Positions 26,090-36,000 of a stretch of 36,031 nt of DNA are shown here, piece by piece; positions within the stretch are counted from its first letter, which is position 1; the number at the start of each line of letters is the position of its first letter. The DNA is from Bacteroidetes bacterium HGW-Bacteroidetes-6 (lineage in GTDB: Bacteria; Bacteroidota; Bacteroidia; Bacteroidales; DTU049). The notes beneath the pieces are model-generated. The model was given only the letters and a program-made list of their open reading frames with translations, ran no database searches and was not told the origin of the DNA. The position numbers and the translations under genes are program-made. The DNA is taken from the NCBI GenBank assembly GCA_002842495.1, contig PHDB01000035.1:1-36031 (forward strand), in the 5' to 3' direction.

Positions 26090-26180
26090 ATTAAGCAAAT
26101 TAAGCGCTTAATATATAAATTAATAAACTTAATTTCAGCTTAATAAAATTTGAAATAATAAAATAAAACACTTAATTTTG
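26090..26180. promoter_or_regulatory. Phased CTTAAT operator-like array with -7 box
   Basis: In the 155-base gap between divergent genes, CTTAAT occurs at 26107, 26128, 26139 and 26171 (steps of 21, 11 and 32, near multiples of one helical turn). The reverse form ATTAAG occurs at 26090 and 26099. The copies at 26099 and 26107 form a perfect 14-bp palindrome, ATTAAGCGCTTAAT. The last copy overlaps TAATTTTG (26173-26180), an exact TAnnTTTG box 14 bases before the ATG at 26195. Confidence 0.55.
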
Positions 26181-26194
26181 TAGTTAATTTACTT

Positions 26195-27328
26195 ATGAAG
26201 TTCACATTTTCCAGAGGTCCCCTGCATTTGCTATTGGAACAGCTATCGGGCATGTTTCCAACGGCTACACGCATACTCGCATTGGAAAATGACAACAGCA
26301 ATAATATCAGAATCTATTTTTTTCAATCCGATCAATCGGAGGTTTTTGAATCTGATGCACATGTAGAAATACCCGAATTAAGTACTTTTTTCAAAGGTCG
26401 CAATGCTAATTACACTTGGCTAAATGAAGATGATTTGCCTTTTGCATGGGCAAGCATTCGCGAAAGCAACAATATAGATATCTTCAAAGAGCTCAACAGA
26501 AATGTACTTTTGCTTCGTTCGACATCGGCAAGCTGGAACGGGTATTTATTGTTGTTTTTCACAAAGAACAGAAAGCATTTTGGATTGCTTGATGCTGAAT
26601 CGAGTTTTACCCATGAGAATCGTGAGATTATCGGTCAGTTGGCCGAAAACATTATGCAATTCTGTTTAAAAAAAGCAAGTTCCGATCTGGACGTTCTAGA
26701 TAGTTTGCGCAAAAGTATGCAAATGCTCAGCGGAAATAGAAAACTTGAAGACCGTGGAAATCAAAACCACATCAAGTTACTTGAAAACATGATTGTTGAA
26801 ATGGCTGTAGAATATCTCCACAATCTGAGCCGCGATCAAAAAATATCGGTTGCATTAAGTCCAGATGCACGCGAAAAAATACAGGCTTTCCGTGGAAGTC
26901 CGGCCAGTTTACGCAATTTGCTTCATCAGGCTTGTATCTTGGCTGTAAACCTCGGACTAGGTGATCCGGTAATTATTGAATCGTGGCATCTCATAGCCGG
27001 TGCATCCGAACCCGACGACCTGAACGAAGAGAATATGCCAGTGATTCAAAACCGACATATGAAAATATATCAGTGGCTCGACCGTGTTGAAGAAGCCGTA
27101 AAAATAGTGATTTCCGGCCACGACAATCCAACCGGAATCCTTGTAGGAAAAGCCATGCAGCCATCAATTTCTGCGCCAGCGATAAGCGATACACTCAAGA
27201 AACAGCGAAGTAAAATTATAACATTGCTAAACGAATTTCCTGATCGTTGGCCACAAACACGCAATCATTTCAAACCATTACAGAATTTGTTGATATCTAA
27301 AGCTATTGATGAAAGTAAACGGGCGTGA
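26195..27328 (+). CDS. GAF-like protein with a sigma-54-activator-like C-terminal segment
   Basis: 377 residues, soluble. The N-terminal ~165 residues look like a GAF/PAS-type sensor ('GYLLLFFTKNRKHFGLLDAE ... REIIGQLAENIMQF'). At about 218-270, 'LSPDAREKIQAFRGSPASLRNLLHQACILA' resembles the lid region that ends the AAA+ domain of NtrC-type activators (S-P-x-A ... G-N-x-R-x-L-x-N). The Walker A, Walker B and GAFTGA motifs are absent. A basic C-terminus ('KKQRSKIITLLNEF') may be a decayed Fis-type helix. It may be a regulator that lost its ATPase core, or the match may be coincidental. The upstream hexamer array suggests autoregulation (inference). I do not know this family. Confidence 0.6.
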   Translation: MKFTFSRGPLHLLLEQLSGMFPTATRILALENDNSNNIRIYFFQSDQSEVFESDAHVEIPELSTFFKGRNANYTWLNEDDLPFAWASIRESNNIDIFKELNRNVLLLRSTSASWNGYLLLFFTKNRKHFGLLDAESSFTHENREIIGQLAENIMQFCLKKASSDLDVLDSLRKSMQMLSGNRKLEDRGNQNHIKLLENMIVEMAVEYLHNLSRDQKISVALSPDAREKIQAFRGSPASLRNLLHQACILAVNLGLGDPVIIESWHLIAGASEPDDLNEENMPVIQNRHMKIYQWLDRVEEAVKIVISGHDNPTGILVGKAMQPSISAPAISDTLKKQRSKIITLLNEFPDRWPQTRNHFKPLQNLLISKAIDESKRA

Positions 27329-27347
27329 GTTTCGAATTGAAAAACAC

Positions 27348-27551
27348 CTAATCAAACAATCCCAGTTGTTTAGGATCAGGATCGCTATTACGAACATAAC
27401 CACTAAATCCTTCTAAGTTTTTATCGATTACTTTCTTAAGAAATCGATTTGGAGATAATCGTTTCGATTTGCAATAGTCGGCAAATAATTCAGCTTTTTT
27501 TGCAGAAATACTGATGGTGATTTTCTTATTTTTTCGCTTCTTTTTTGCCAA
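27348..27551 (-). CDS. Ribbon-helix-helix-like protein with C-terminal clamp-binding-like motif
   Basis: 67 residues. A basic N-terminus (MAKKKRKNKK) is followed by a short strand and two helices ('ITISISAKKAELFADYCKSK', 'SPNRFLKKVIDKNL') in the pattern of CopG/Arc-type DNA-binding proteins. The protein ends 'PKQLGLFD'; residues 62-66, QLGLF, fit the QL-x-LF motif that binds the DnaN sliding clamp. The start is TTG, preceded after one codon by an in-frame stop. An exact -7 box 20 bases upstream supports it. It is convergent with the GAF-like gene. Partner and operator unknown; no toxin gene is adjacent. Confidence 0.68.
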   Translation of the reverse strand: MAKKKRKNKKITISISAKKAELFADYCKSKRLSPNRFLKKVIDKNLEGFSGYVRNSDPDPKQLGLFD

Positions 27552-27570
27552 AGCCTATACGTATTTGCTG

Positions 27571-27578
27571 CAAAAATA
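27571..27578 (-). promoter_or_regulatory. Bacteroidetes -7 box for the ribbon-helix-helix gene
   Basis: The minus strand reads TATTTTTG, an exact TAnnTTTG match, 20 bases before the TTG start at 27551. It helps justify the unusual start codon. Confidence 0.5.
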
Positions 27579-27617
27579 GATAATTTTCAAATAATATGAT
27601 TAAAGACTTAGCTTTCG

Positions 27618-28886
27618 TTATTTGCTATACCACAAAATTGTTCTTCTAATGGCTGCTTTGCAAGCTTCGCAGAAACCATCATAAACGACAGATTTCATGG
27701 TGCAATTGTAGGCTGGCCTGTATATTCCGGTTGCCGAGTATCCCCCGCCCTCAAAGGCTCCGGTGAGCTTGCGGTAAATAATACGTGCAGGAGTTGGGAT
27801 AGGAATGGTGTCGGTAACAAGCGAATCCCATTTGGTTGAAAAATCGACCAAAGTAGTGATGTTGGGTTCCCAGGGTTCCACTTCGAATGAATAAAAGTCC
27901 TGTACAGCAACATCGCTGGTATAGTATTCATCAGCCAAACCCGACAAGCTGTGCCCCATTTCGTGCAAAATAAGGAAATCGGAATACATATTGTTGGCAG
28001 CCACCATAGTGTAGAAATTGTAGAATCCGGATCCGCCATAATCTTCGGTATTAACTAAAATAACAACATGATCGGCCGGAGCATTCGATGCAACATCCAT
28101 CACCTTGTGATAAGAAAATGTTGTAAGATAGCGTTCTGTACCGAAAGTATTAAACGTTGAATTCACCAATGTATTTTTAAGGCTATCGTACTGCGGGAAA
28201 TCGGTACCACTCTCTTCGGATGGAGCCATCACAGCTCTGAAGCTAATCGCGTTAGAAAATTCTTTGTATGGCGAAGACTGCATAATATATTTAATCGTGT
28301 TTTCACAATCAATAACGAAATCATCCATTTGTTCTCCGGTATATCCTTCAGGAATAAATAGAATATCGAGCTTTTGTGTTGGTTCGCCTTTAATCTGAAA
28401 ATCTTTCACCGGATATTCAGGAATATCGATAATAGTTTTCGAGACGGCATTATTGTCAATATTTGCAGTCAATTGAACATGCCAAACATTTTCTTTATCA
28501 CGATACGAGAATACAATTTTTGCCATGTTGGAATACCAAGGAATCAAAACCGATTCTTCAAAATATTGAAAACCGGTTTTTGCTTCGTCAGAAGTCTTCC
28601 ATTCGTTAAACATAGAACTATACCCACGACGGAACAAACATATTCCATTTTCAGAAAAAACCTCTATCTTATATGCTCCATAGTTGATATTATCAACCAT
28701 ATGCATGCTATCAATTGAAATGATATTTTTTCTTATAAAATACATTTTCTCGATAGCAACAGAATCCAGTTCAGCATTTCCACATCGAGAAAAGTCGACT
28801 CGTAAAGTTTGACGAAAACTACTCTGAGCCGCAAGCTGACCTATCAGCATACAGCATACAGCTATCAATAGTCCAAAATTTTTCAT
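27618..28886 (-). CDS. Secreted M64-family (IgA peptidase-like) metallopeptidase
   Basis: 422 residues. Residues 1-20 are a signal peptide ('FGLLIAVCCMLIGQLAAQ'). An N-terminal beta domain (about 21-160) precedes the catalytic M64 domain, which opens 'QKLDILFIPEGYTGEQMDDF'. The zinc site is 'LHEMGHSLSGLADEYY' (near residue 307), the HExxHxxGxxD arrangement typical of the family, whose founder cleaves human IgA. The Cys-rich end 'NCTMKSVVYDGFCEACKAAI' is also typical. No T9SS domain or lipobox is present. The start at 28886 leaves ten bases after the preceding gene; an in-frame ATG at 28928 would overlap it and bury the signal peptide. Third gene of a likely sigma factor operon. Confidence 0.92.
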   Translation of the reverse strand: MKNFGLLIAVCCMLIGQLAAQSSFRQTLRVDFSRCGNAELDSVAIEKMYFIRKNIISIDSMHMVDNINYGAYKIEVFSENGICLFRRGYSSMFNEWKTSDEAKTGFQYFEESVLIPWYSNMAKIVFSYRDKENVWHVQLTANIDNNAVSKTIIDIPEYPVKDFQIKGEPTQKLDILFIPEGYTGEQMDDFVIDCENTIKYIMQSSPYKEFSNAISFRAVMAPSEESGTDFPQYDSLKNTLVNSTFNTFGTERYLTTFSYHKVMDVASNAPADHVVILVNTEDYGGSGFYNFYTMVAANNMYSDFLILHEMGHSLSGLADEYYTSDVAVQDFYSFEVEPWEPNITTLVDFSTKWDSLVTDTIPIPTPARIIYRKLTGAFEGGGYSATGIYRPAYNCTMKSVVYDGFCEACKAAIRRTILWYSK

Positions 28887-28896
28887 AGGAAGCGCA

Positions 28897-29160
28897 TTAC
28901 GAAGAAAACGTCCAGGAAGTAAATGCATCGGGCAAAATTTTTCGTGCTGCTCCGGCCATCTGATCGATGGTTAAAAGTACACGATCCGATGGTTCGCACT
29001 TACGTCCTTGCTTGCTGAGCAATTTTTCAGCTTCGGCTTCGAACTGCGATAACATATAATCATCGGCGAAAACTTCGTTGAGGAAATCTTCGTCGATGAC
29101 GGTGTCTGAATTTGAGTAGAGATACTGTACCAACGACTGGGGTGTAAAAATTTGATGCAT
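28897..29160 (-). CDS. Small protein of the ECF sigma operon, unknown
   Basis: 87 residues, acidic and mostly helical ('DEDFLNEVFADDYMLSQFEA'), no membrane segment. It lies 50 bases after the sigma factor gene and ten bases before the M64 peptidase. Short unknown genes at this place behind ECF sigma factors recur in Bacteroidota. It might control the sigma factor, but it lacks a transmembrane helix and the zinc motif of ZAS anti-sigma factors, so this is only a positional guess. The start is ATG 29160; an in-frame TTG at 29175 is less likely. Confidence 0.65.
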   Translation of the reverse strand: MHQIFTPQSLVQYLYSNSDTVIDEDFLNEVFADDYMLSQFEAEAEKLLSKQGRKCEPSDRVLLTIDQMAGAARKILPDAFTSWTFSS

Positions 29161-29210
29161 AGGCTGCTTTTTCAATACCTAACGCACAAATTTCCGGAAT
29201 ATTGCAAAAC

Positions 29211-29801
29211 TCAGGAAATTAACACACCTTCTTTGTCTTTGATAATTCTCCGAAGATTAATTAATGCATAGCGCATGCGTCCCAAAGCAGTATTGATACT
29301 CACATTTGTTTCTTCTGCAATTTCCTTAAAGCTCATATCGTAGTAAATACGCATTTTAAGAACTTCGCGCTGATCGTCGGGAAGCATTTCAACAAGATTT
29401 CCCAGCGTTGAATGAATCTGATCGGTAATCATACGATCTTCAACATTCGGTTCTTCGCTCGAAATAAAAGTAAATACATCGTCTTCTGAATCGTTGTTTA
29501 CCGAAACCTGAGGAAACTTGTTGTTTTTACGGAAATAGTCTATAATTTGATTATGAGCAATACGCATAATCCATTGAATAAACTTTCCTTCTTCGCGGTA
29601 AGAGCCCGATTGCAATGTAGTAACTACTTTCAGAAATGTATCCTGAAAGATATCATCGGCCACCATCGAATCTTTTACAGCAATATAAATATAGCCATAG
29701 AGTTTACGACGATAGCGACTAACTAGTTTCTGGAAACATTTATGATCACCATTGATATAGTTTCGAACCAAAAGTTCATCACTCATAGGTTGGGTTTTCA
29801 T
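29211..29801 (-). CDS. ECF-subfamily RNA polymerase sigma factor
   Basis: 196 residues of an ECF (sigma-70 group 4) factor, which directs RNA polymerase to stress or envelope promoters. Region 2 spans about 10-90 ('LVSRYRRKLYGYIYIAVKD', 'DIFQDTFLKVV', 'WIMRIAHNQIIDYFRK'), and region 4 about 135-190 ('LPDDQREVLKMRIYYDMSFK', 'SINTALGRMRYALINLRR'). No TonB-linked FecR-type anti-sigma gene is adjacent, unlike the iron or glycan type; the next genes are a small unknown protein and a secreted peptidase. It has its own promoter, a roughly 90-base leader and an unusually clear Shine-Dalgarno for this phylum. It is probably autoregulated, but no second promoter class is visible. Confidence 0.95.
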   Translation of the reverse strand: MKTQPMSDELLVRNYINGDHKCFQKLVSRYRRKLYGYIYIAVKDSMVADDIFQDTFLKVVTTLQSGSYREEGKFIQWIMRIAHNQIIDYFRKNNKFPQVSVNNDSEDDVFTFISSEEPNVEDRMITDQIHSTLGNLVEMLPDDQREVLKMRIYYDMSFKEIAEETNVSINTALGRMRYALINLRRIIKDKEGVLIS

Positions 29802-29805
29802 ATGA

Positions 29806-29810
29806 CCTCC
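29806..29810 (-). promoter_or_regulatory. Shine-Dalgarno site of the ECF sigma gene
   Basis: The minus strand reads GGAGG followed four bases later by ATG. Such a strong ribosome binding site is unusual here, since most neighbouring genes show only A-rich leaders. Confidence 0.6.
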
Positions 29811-29898
29811 TTGTTAATGAGCGTAGACTTTTGCTATAGGCAATCTCCTTTTTATTTGGTGAGTAATGTGTCTCTCTGACAATTCAATGTAGAAAGTA

Positions 29899-29930
29899 CA
29901 AAGATAAACGCATTTTTTTAATTGAACAAG
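29899..29930 (-). promoter_or_regulatory. Promoter of the ECF sigma operon
   Basis: The minus strand reads TATCTTTG at 29906-29899, an exact TAnnTTTG box, with CTTG at 29930-29927 as a near-match -33 element 20 bases further upstream. This is the best two-part promoter in the window. Confidence 0.65.
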
Positions 29931-30047
29931 AGTTTTGCCAAATACTGATTACTTTTTTTTAACATTATATTGTTATATACTTACATATCAGACATTTAAA
30001 CGTAATTATTTCAAATTACTTAAATAATTAACAGTCTATTATTTAAC

Positions 30048-30080
30048 AAAAAAGGCGGTTTCGTTCTCACAAAACCGCCT
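30048..30080 (-). terminator. Rho-independent terminator of the giant PKD-repeat gene
   Basis: AGGCGGTTT (30053-30061) pairs perfectly with AAACCGCCT (30072-30080). On the minus strand the hairpin is followed by a T-run (A-run on plus, 30048-30053). It lies 19 bases after the stop codon. Confidence 0.9.
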
Positions 30081-30098
30081 CAAATTAGCGCTAGTACT

Positions 30099-33000
30099 CT
30101 ATTTCTCTTTTATCAGAGTTTCGTTGAGAATATTGTCCTCGTTGTACATCGTTAAATGGTAAACACCATCTGGTAAACGACCAAGATCTATTCTGAATAT
30201 CTTTTCGGAAACCTGAGTTGAATAAACAACCTCTCCAATTACATTTGAAACTACAACATCGATTGAAGGCGATGGAATCCATGGTAGTTCAATAGTAAAC
30301 AAATCGTTCGAAGGATTGGGATATACTTTCATTCCCATCAGTTCTTCAAAAATACCATCAAACGTAAAATGAATCATGTCGGAGGGATCGGACGAACATC
30401 CGTTGCCATCTGTATATACAACATAGTAATCTCCTTCGATAGGTGGAACCAGGAAATTGTTTGTTTCTCCGCTTAATATCCCGTTGCTGTCGTACCATTG
30501 ATTCCCCGTACTGTAATTAGAAAAGAGGGTATCTCCCGAATGAGTAACGTAAGGTGAAGACGGTATCGGGAATACAATAATAGTAACCACATCAGAGAAC
30601 ACGGGATTGGAGGAAGTGCAGATTTCAGAAGACTGCAACTCTGCATAAACCATATCACCATCCGTCGGATTAAGCAGAGTAAATGTATTACCGGAAGCTA
30701 CAACAGAACCGTTTACATACCACGTTATTACCGGAGAGGTTCCTCCGTAATCAATCACCGGATTAAATGTAACCGGTGTTCCGTCGCACACCTCAATTGT
30801 CGTTGTTGTTGATATGCTTATAGCAGGTGTTACTTGTGAAGCCGGTGTAACATTCAGTATCCGGGCTATACCGCTGCCACATGCATTCATAGGAGTTACG
30901 GATACAGAACCAGACAAAGCTCCTACCTGCACAGTAATACTATCGGAACCTTGGCCAGCAACAATGATCCAGTCCGACGGAACTGTCCATGTATATGTCA
31001 TAGCACTCACAGCAATAACACTGTATATTTGAGTACTACCCTCACACGGAGATAATGAGCCGGTAATAGCCGAAGGTTGAGACGGAACACTACCCGGACT
31101 AACATATAATGTTTGAGAAGGTCCGTTACCACAGCCGTTGGAAGGAGTTACAACAACATTGCCCGCTGTTGATGACACGTCAATCGTGATACTGTTCGTA
31201 CCCTGACCCGAGGTAATATTCCATCCGGCCGGAACAGCCCATGTATATGTCACTCCTGAAATATTGCTGACGCTGTATATCTGCCCGGACAGACTGGTAC
31301 AGGGAAATGCATCGCCACTGATAGCCGAAGGCTGGGCGGGGACGGTTGTTGTACTGACCGTAAGTGTCTGGGCTACACCGCTACCGCAACCATTGGTCGG
31401 AACAACGGATATATTACCACCCGATGTGCCTGCATTAACAGCGATAGAATTGGTACCCTGACCGGCTATAATTGTCCAGCCAACAGGAACACTCCAATTG
31501 TATGTTACGCCTGTAATATTAGTAACACCATAAATTAAGCCTGCAGCATTTTCGCAAGTACTGGCAGCACCCGTAATAGAAGATGGTTGAGCTGGTATTG
31601 TTCCCGAATTAATCATGATTGATTGAGGAGCTCCATTACCACAACCATTACTCGGTGTAACAGTGATTGTTCCAGAAGAACCTGCAGTAACAGTAACGCT
31701 ACTGGTTCCCTGACCTGCCGTTATACTCCAGCCAAGAGGAACCGACCATGTATATGTAACACCAGGTGTATTGATTACACTGTAAACAAGACCTGTAGTG
31801 TTTTCGCAAGGATTTGTCACTCCTGATATGGAAGATGGTTGAGCTGGTATTGCAGTTGTAACAACTGAAATTGTCTGTGATACTCCATTACCACAACCAT
31901 TCGAAGGAATTACGGTAATGCTTCCTGCCGTTGTTCCTGCATCAACCGTGATACTATTGGTGCCTTGACCAGCCGAAATATTCCAGCCAGTTGGCACAGT
32001 CCAAGTATAAGTAACTCCTACAACGTCAGTTACACTATAAACAAGACCTGTTGTATTTTCACAAGGACTCGCATTACCCAATATAACACTGGGTTGTGCA
32101 GGAACGGATGTTGTTACTACAGCCAATGTTTGTGCAATTCCATTTCCACAACCGTTTGATGGCATAACCGAAATTGTCCCGCCTGTAGTTCCTGCGTTTA
32201 CAGCAACAGAATTGGTTCCCTGACCAGCTATAATAGTCCAACCGACAGGAACACTCCATGTATACGAGATGCCAGTGACGTTAGTGACACTGTAAATAAG
32301 ACCAGTAGTGTATTCGCATGTGCTAACCGAACCTGTAATTGAAGATGGCTGTGCTGGAGTTGTACCTGTTGTTATAAGGAGCACTTGTTGTACTCCATTG
32401 CCACATCCATTCGATGGAGTGACTATAACTGCACCAGAAGCAACACCTGCATCAACCGTAATTGTATTGGTGCCTTGTCCGGAAACAACTGTCCAGTCAA
32501 GTGGAATATCCCATGAATATGTCACACCAACTACGTTTGCTACACTATAAGTTAAGCCTGCAACATTTTCGCACGGATTTGCATTTCCGGTTATCACAGA
32601 AGGTTGAGCTGGAACACTCGTTGTTGAAACTGCCAGAAATTGAGTTGCACCATTTCCGCAACCATTGCTTGGAGTAACAGTAATGTTTCCGGAAGCCGAC
32701 CCTGCTGTAACTGTAATTGTATTAGTACCCGCACCTGATGTTATTGACCATCCAGTAGGAACGGTCCAGATATAGGTGACACCGGCCACGTTAGTGACAC
32801 TATAGGTAAGACCTGTTGTTCCCGAACAAGAGCTAACGCTTCCTGTAATTGCAGAGGGTTGTGCAGGAACAGATGATGTTGATACTGCAAGAATCTGAGC
32901 AACTCCATTTCCGCAACTATTAGAAGGTGTAACAGATATATTTCCGGATGCTGAACCTACATCAATCGTAATTGTATTGGTTCCCTGTCCCGATGTTATA

Positions 33001-36000
33001 CTCCAGTCAGATGGAACAACCCAGTTATAGGTAACTCCAGCAACATTAGTTATGCTGTATGTTAAACCTGTTGAATTCTGACATGGATTTGTGTTCCCTG
33101 AAATAACAGAAGGTTGAGCAGGTGCAGATGTTGTTACAACAGCCAGTGTCTGGGCAATTCCGCTTCCGCAAGAATTGGTGGGCACAACTGAAATTGAACC
33201 TCCCGATGTTCCTGCATTAACAGCTATAGAATTGGTTCCCTGACCAGCAATAATTATCCAGCCTACAGGAACACTCCAGTTGTATGTTACACCAGTTACA
33301 TTAGTAACACTATAAATTAAGCCTGCCGCATTTTCACAAGTACTGGCAGCACCTGTAATAGAAGATGGTTGAGCTGGAACAGTAGTGGTGGTAATCGCAA
33401 GTGTTTGACCAATTCCATTTCCACAACCATTTGAAGGAGTAACAGAAATAGTTCCAGATGAACCAGAAGTTACAGTTACAGTGCTTGTTCCCTGCCCTGC
33501 TGTAATACTCCAGCCCAGCGGAACTGACCATGTATAAGTTACACCTGCAACATTGGTAACACTGTATATTAGCCCTGTTGTACTTTCACATGGATTAATT
33601 GATCCTGATATAGATGAAGGCTGAACCGGAACACTTGTTGTTGAAACAGCCAGGAATTGAGCTGTTCCATTTCCACAACCATTCGAAGGAGTCACTACAA
33701 TATTACCAGAAGTTGTTCCAACATCAACAGTGATGCTATTCGTGCCTTGCCCTGCTGTAATACTCCATCCTGTTGGAACTATCCAGTTGTAAGAAACTCC
33801 TGACACATTTGTAATAGAATAAACAAGACCTGTTGAATTTTCACAAGGACTTGTGTTGCCTGTAATTGACGACGGTTGAGCAGGAACAGAGTTTGTTATT
33901 ACTGCAAGAGTTTGTCCTGTTCCGCTTCCACAACCATTCGAAGGAGTCACTACAATATTACCGGTTGCCGAGCCCGCAGAAACTGTAACAGCGTTTGTAC
34001 CTTGCCCTGAAACGATTGACCAACCAGTGGGGACTGTCCAACTGTAAGTAATACCTGTCACATTAGTTACAGAATAAATCAATCCTACTTCATTTTCACA
34101 AGGACTTGCATTTCCACTAATAATGGAAGGCTGCGAAGGAATATCGTTCACTGAAACCGTTAAACTTTGCGCAGGGCCAAAACCACATGAATTAACAGGA
34201 ACAACTACAATATTGCCACCTGAAGCAGCAGGTGTAACATTAATCGAGTCTGAGCCTTGTCCATTAAGAATTGTCCATCCCGATGGTACTGTCCATGAAT
34301 ATGACTCACCAGCAACACCATTTATCCAATATGCAATATTCGACATTCCAACACAAAGTGCCGTGTTGCCATTAATTACAATTGGCTGTAAAGGAATTTC
34401 TGTTGTGGCTACGGCTAAGGCCTGGGCGGTTCCGTTACCACATGCATTGCTTGGAGTAACGGTGATATTGCCCGATGCTGCGCCAGCGGTTACGGTGATG
34501 CTGTTGGTTCCTGCACCGGCAGTAACTGACCAACCGGCAGGAACGCTCCAGGTATAGGTGACTCCGGCTACATTGGTAACGGAGTATGAGAGACCGGTTG
34601 CGCCAGAACAAGGTGTTACATTGCCGGTAATGGCACTGGGCTGTGCCGGAACACTGGTCGGAGCTACGGCTAAGGCCTGGGCGGTTCCGTTTCCACATGC
34701 ATTGCTCGGGGTGACGGTAATGTTGCCTGAGGTGGCACCAGCGGTTACGGTGATACTGTTGGTACCAGCACCGGCGGTAACTGACCAGCCGGCAGGAACG
34801 CTCCAGGTATAGGTGACTCCAACTACGTTGGTAACGGAGTATGTGAGTCCGGTGGTACCCGAACAGGGTGTTGCGTTGCCGGTGATGGCACTGGGCTGTG
34901 CGGGTACTGTGGTCGGGGCTACGGATAAGGTCTGGGCAGTTCCGTTACCACATGCATTGCCCGGGGTGACGGTGATATTACCTGAGCTGGCACCAGCGGT
35001 GACGGTGATGCTGTTGGTTCCTGCACCGGCAGTAACTGACCAGCCGGCTGGAACGGTCCAGGTATAGGTGACTCCGGCTACATTGGTAACGGAGTATGTG
35101 AGTCCGGTGCTACCCGAACAGGGTGTTGCATTGCCGGTGATGGCACTGGGTTGGGCCGGAACATCATTTACAGTTAGTGTTGCTTGATTTGATACTGCAA
35201 CAGGAGGAACGCCATTATCAACAACACATTGATAAATAAAGCCATCGTTAAGCAATACAATCGCATTGAGCGATAGTGTGTTGGTAGTCCAATCCGAGTA
35301 AACTGGATTGGTGCCTGCAGCAACTATATTATTAAAGGTAGAACCACCATCGGTTGAAACCTGCCATTGATAATTCAATCCTGAACCTGAGGCAACAACG
35401 CTAAAACCAGTGCTTCCTCCATCACAAACTGATGAGTTGGCTGGATGCGTAGTAATAGCTGGAGCTCCATTGACAGTTAATATCGCTGCTCCTGAGGTTA
35501 CTGATGGAGAACAAGTTCCAGAAATAATACACTGATACTCATATCCTGAATTACTTCCAATTACAGAGTTAACAGACAAAGTAGCTGTTGTCCAATTGGA
35601 ATAAACTGGATCAGTACCAGCGGCAACTATATTATTAAAGGTAGAACCACCATCGGTTGAAACCTGCCACTGATAAGTTAAACCCGTTCCTGATGCAAGT
35701 ACTGTGAAACTTGTATTTCCGCCTACCCCGATTGTTGAATTTGAAGGATCAGTAACTATTGATGGAGCTGAACCTGGGGCTACGGCCAGGGTCTGGGCGG
35801 TACCATTACCACATGCATTGCTCGGGGTAACGGTGATATTGCCTGAAGCGGCACCGGCGGTAACGGTGATGCTGTTGGTGCCCGCTCCGGCGGTGACTGA
35901 CCAACCGGCAGGAACTCCCCAGGTATAGGTTACACCGGCTACATTGGTAACGGAGTATGTGAGTCCAGTTGCGCCGGAACAGGGGCTTGCATTGCCGGTG

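Noticed and set aside
29940-30046. Small RNA or gene in the gap between the sigma operon and the giant gene
   Set aside because: Only AT-rich sequence is seen, with no promoter box, hairpin or reading frame beyond the terminator already listed.
34123-35067. Series of plus-strand frames of about 84 residues with repeated protein sequence
   Set aside because: They are the antisense of the PKD-like repeats, so their regular length reflects the repeat unit and not real genes.
30845-35165. Regular repeats that might suggest a CRISPR array
   Set aside because: Units are about 254 bp, coding and diverged, with no constant short repeats and unique spacers. The 1-523 hairpins also have irregular spacing and recurring spacers.
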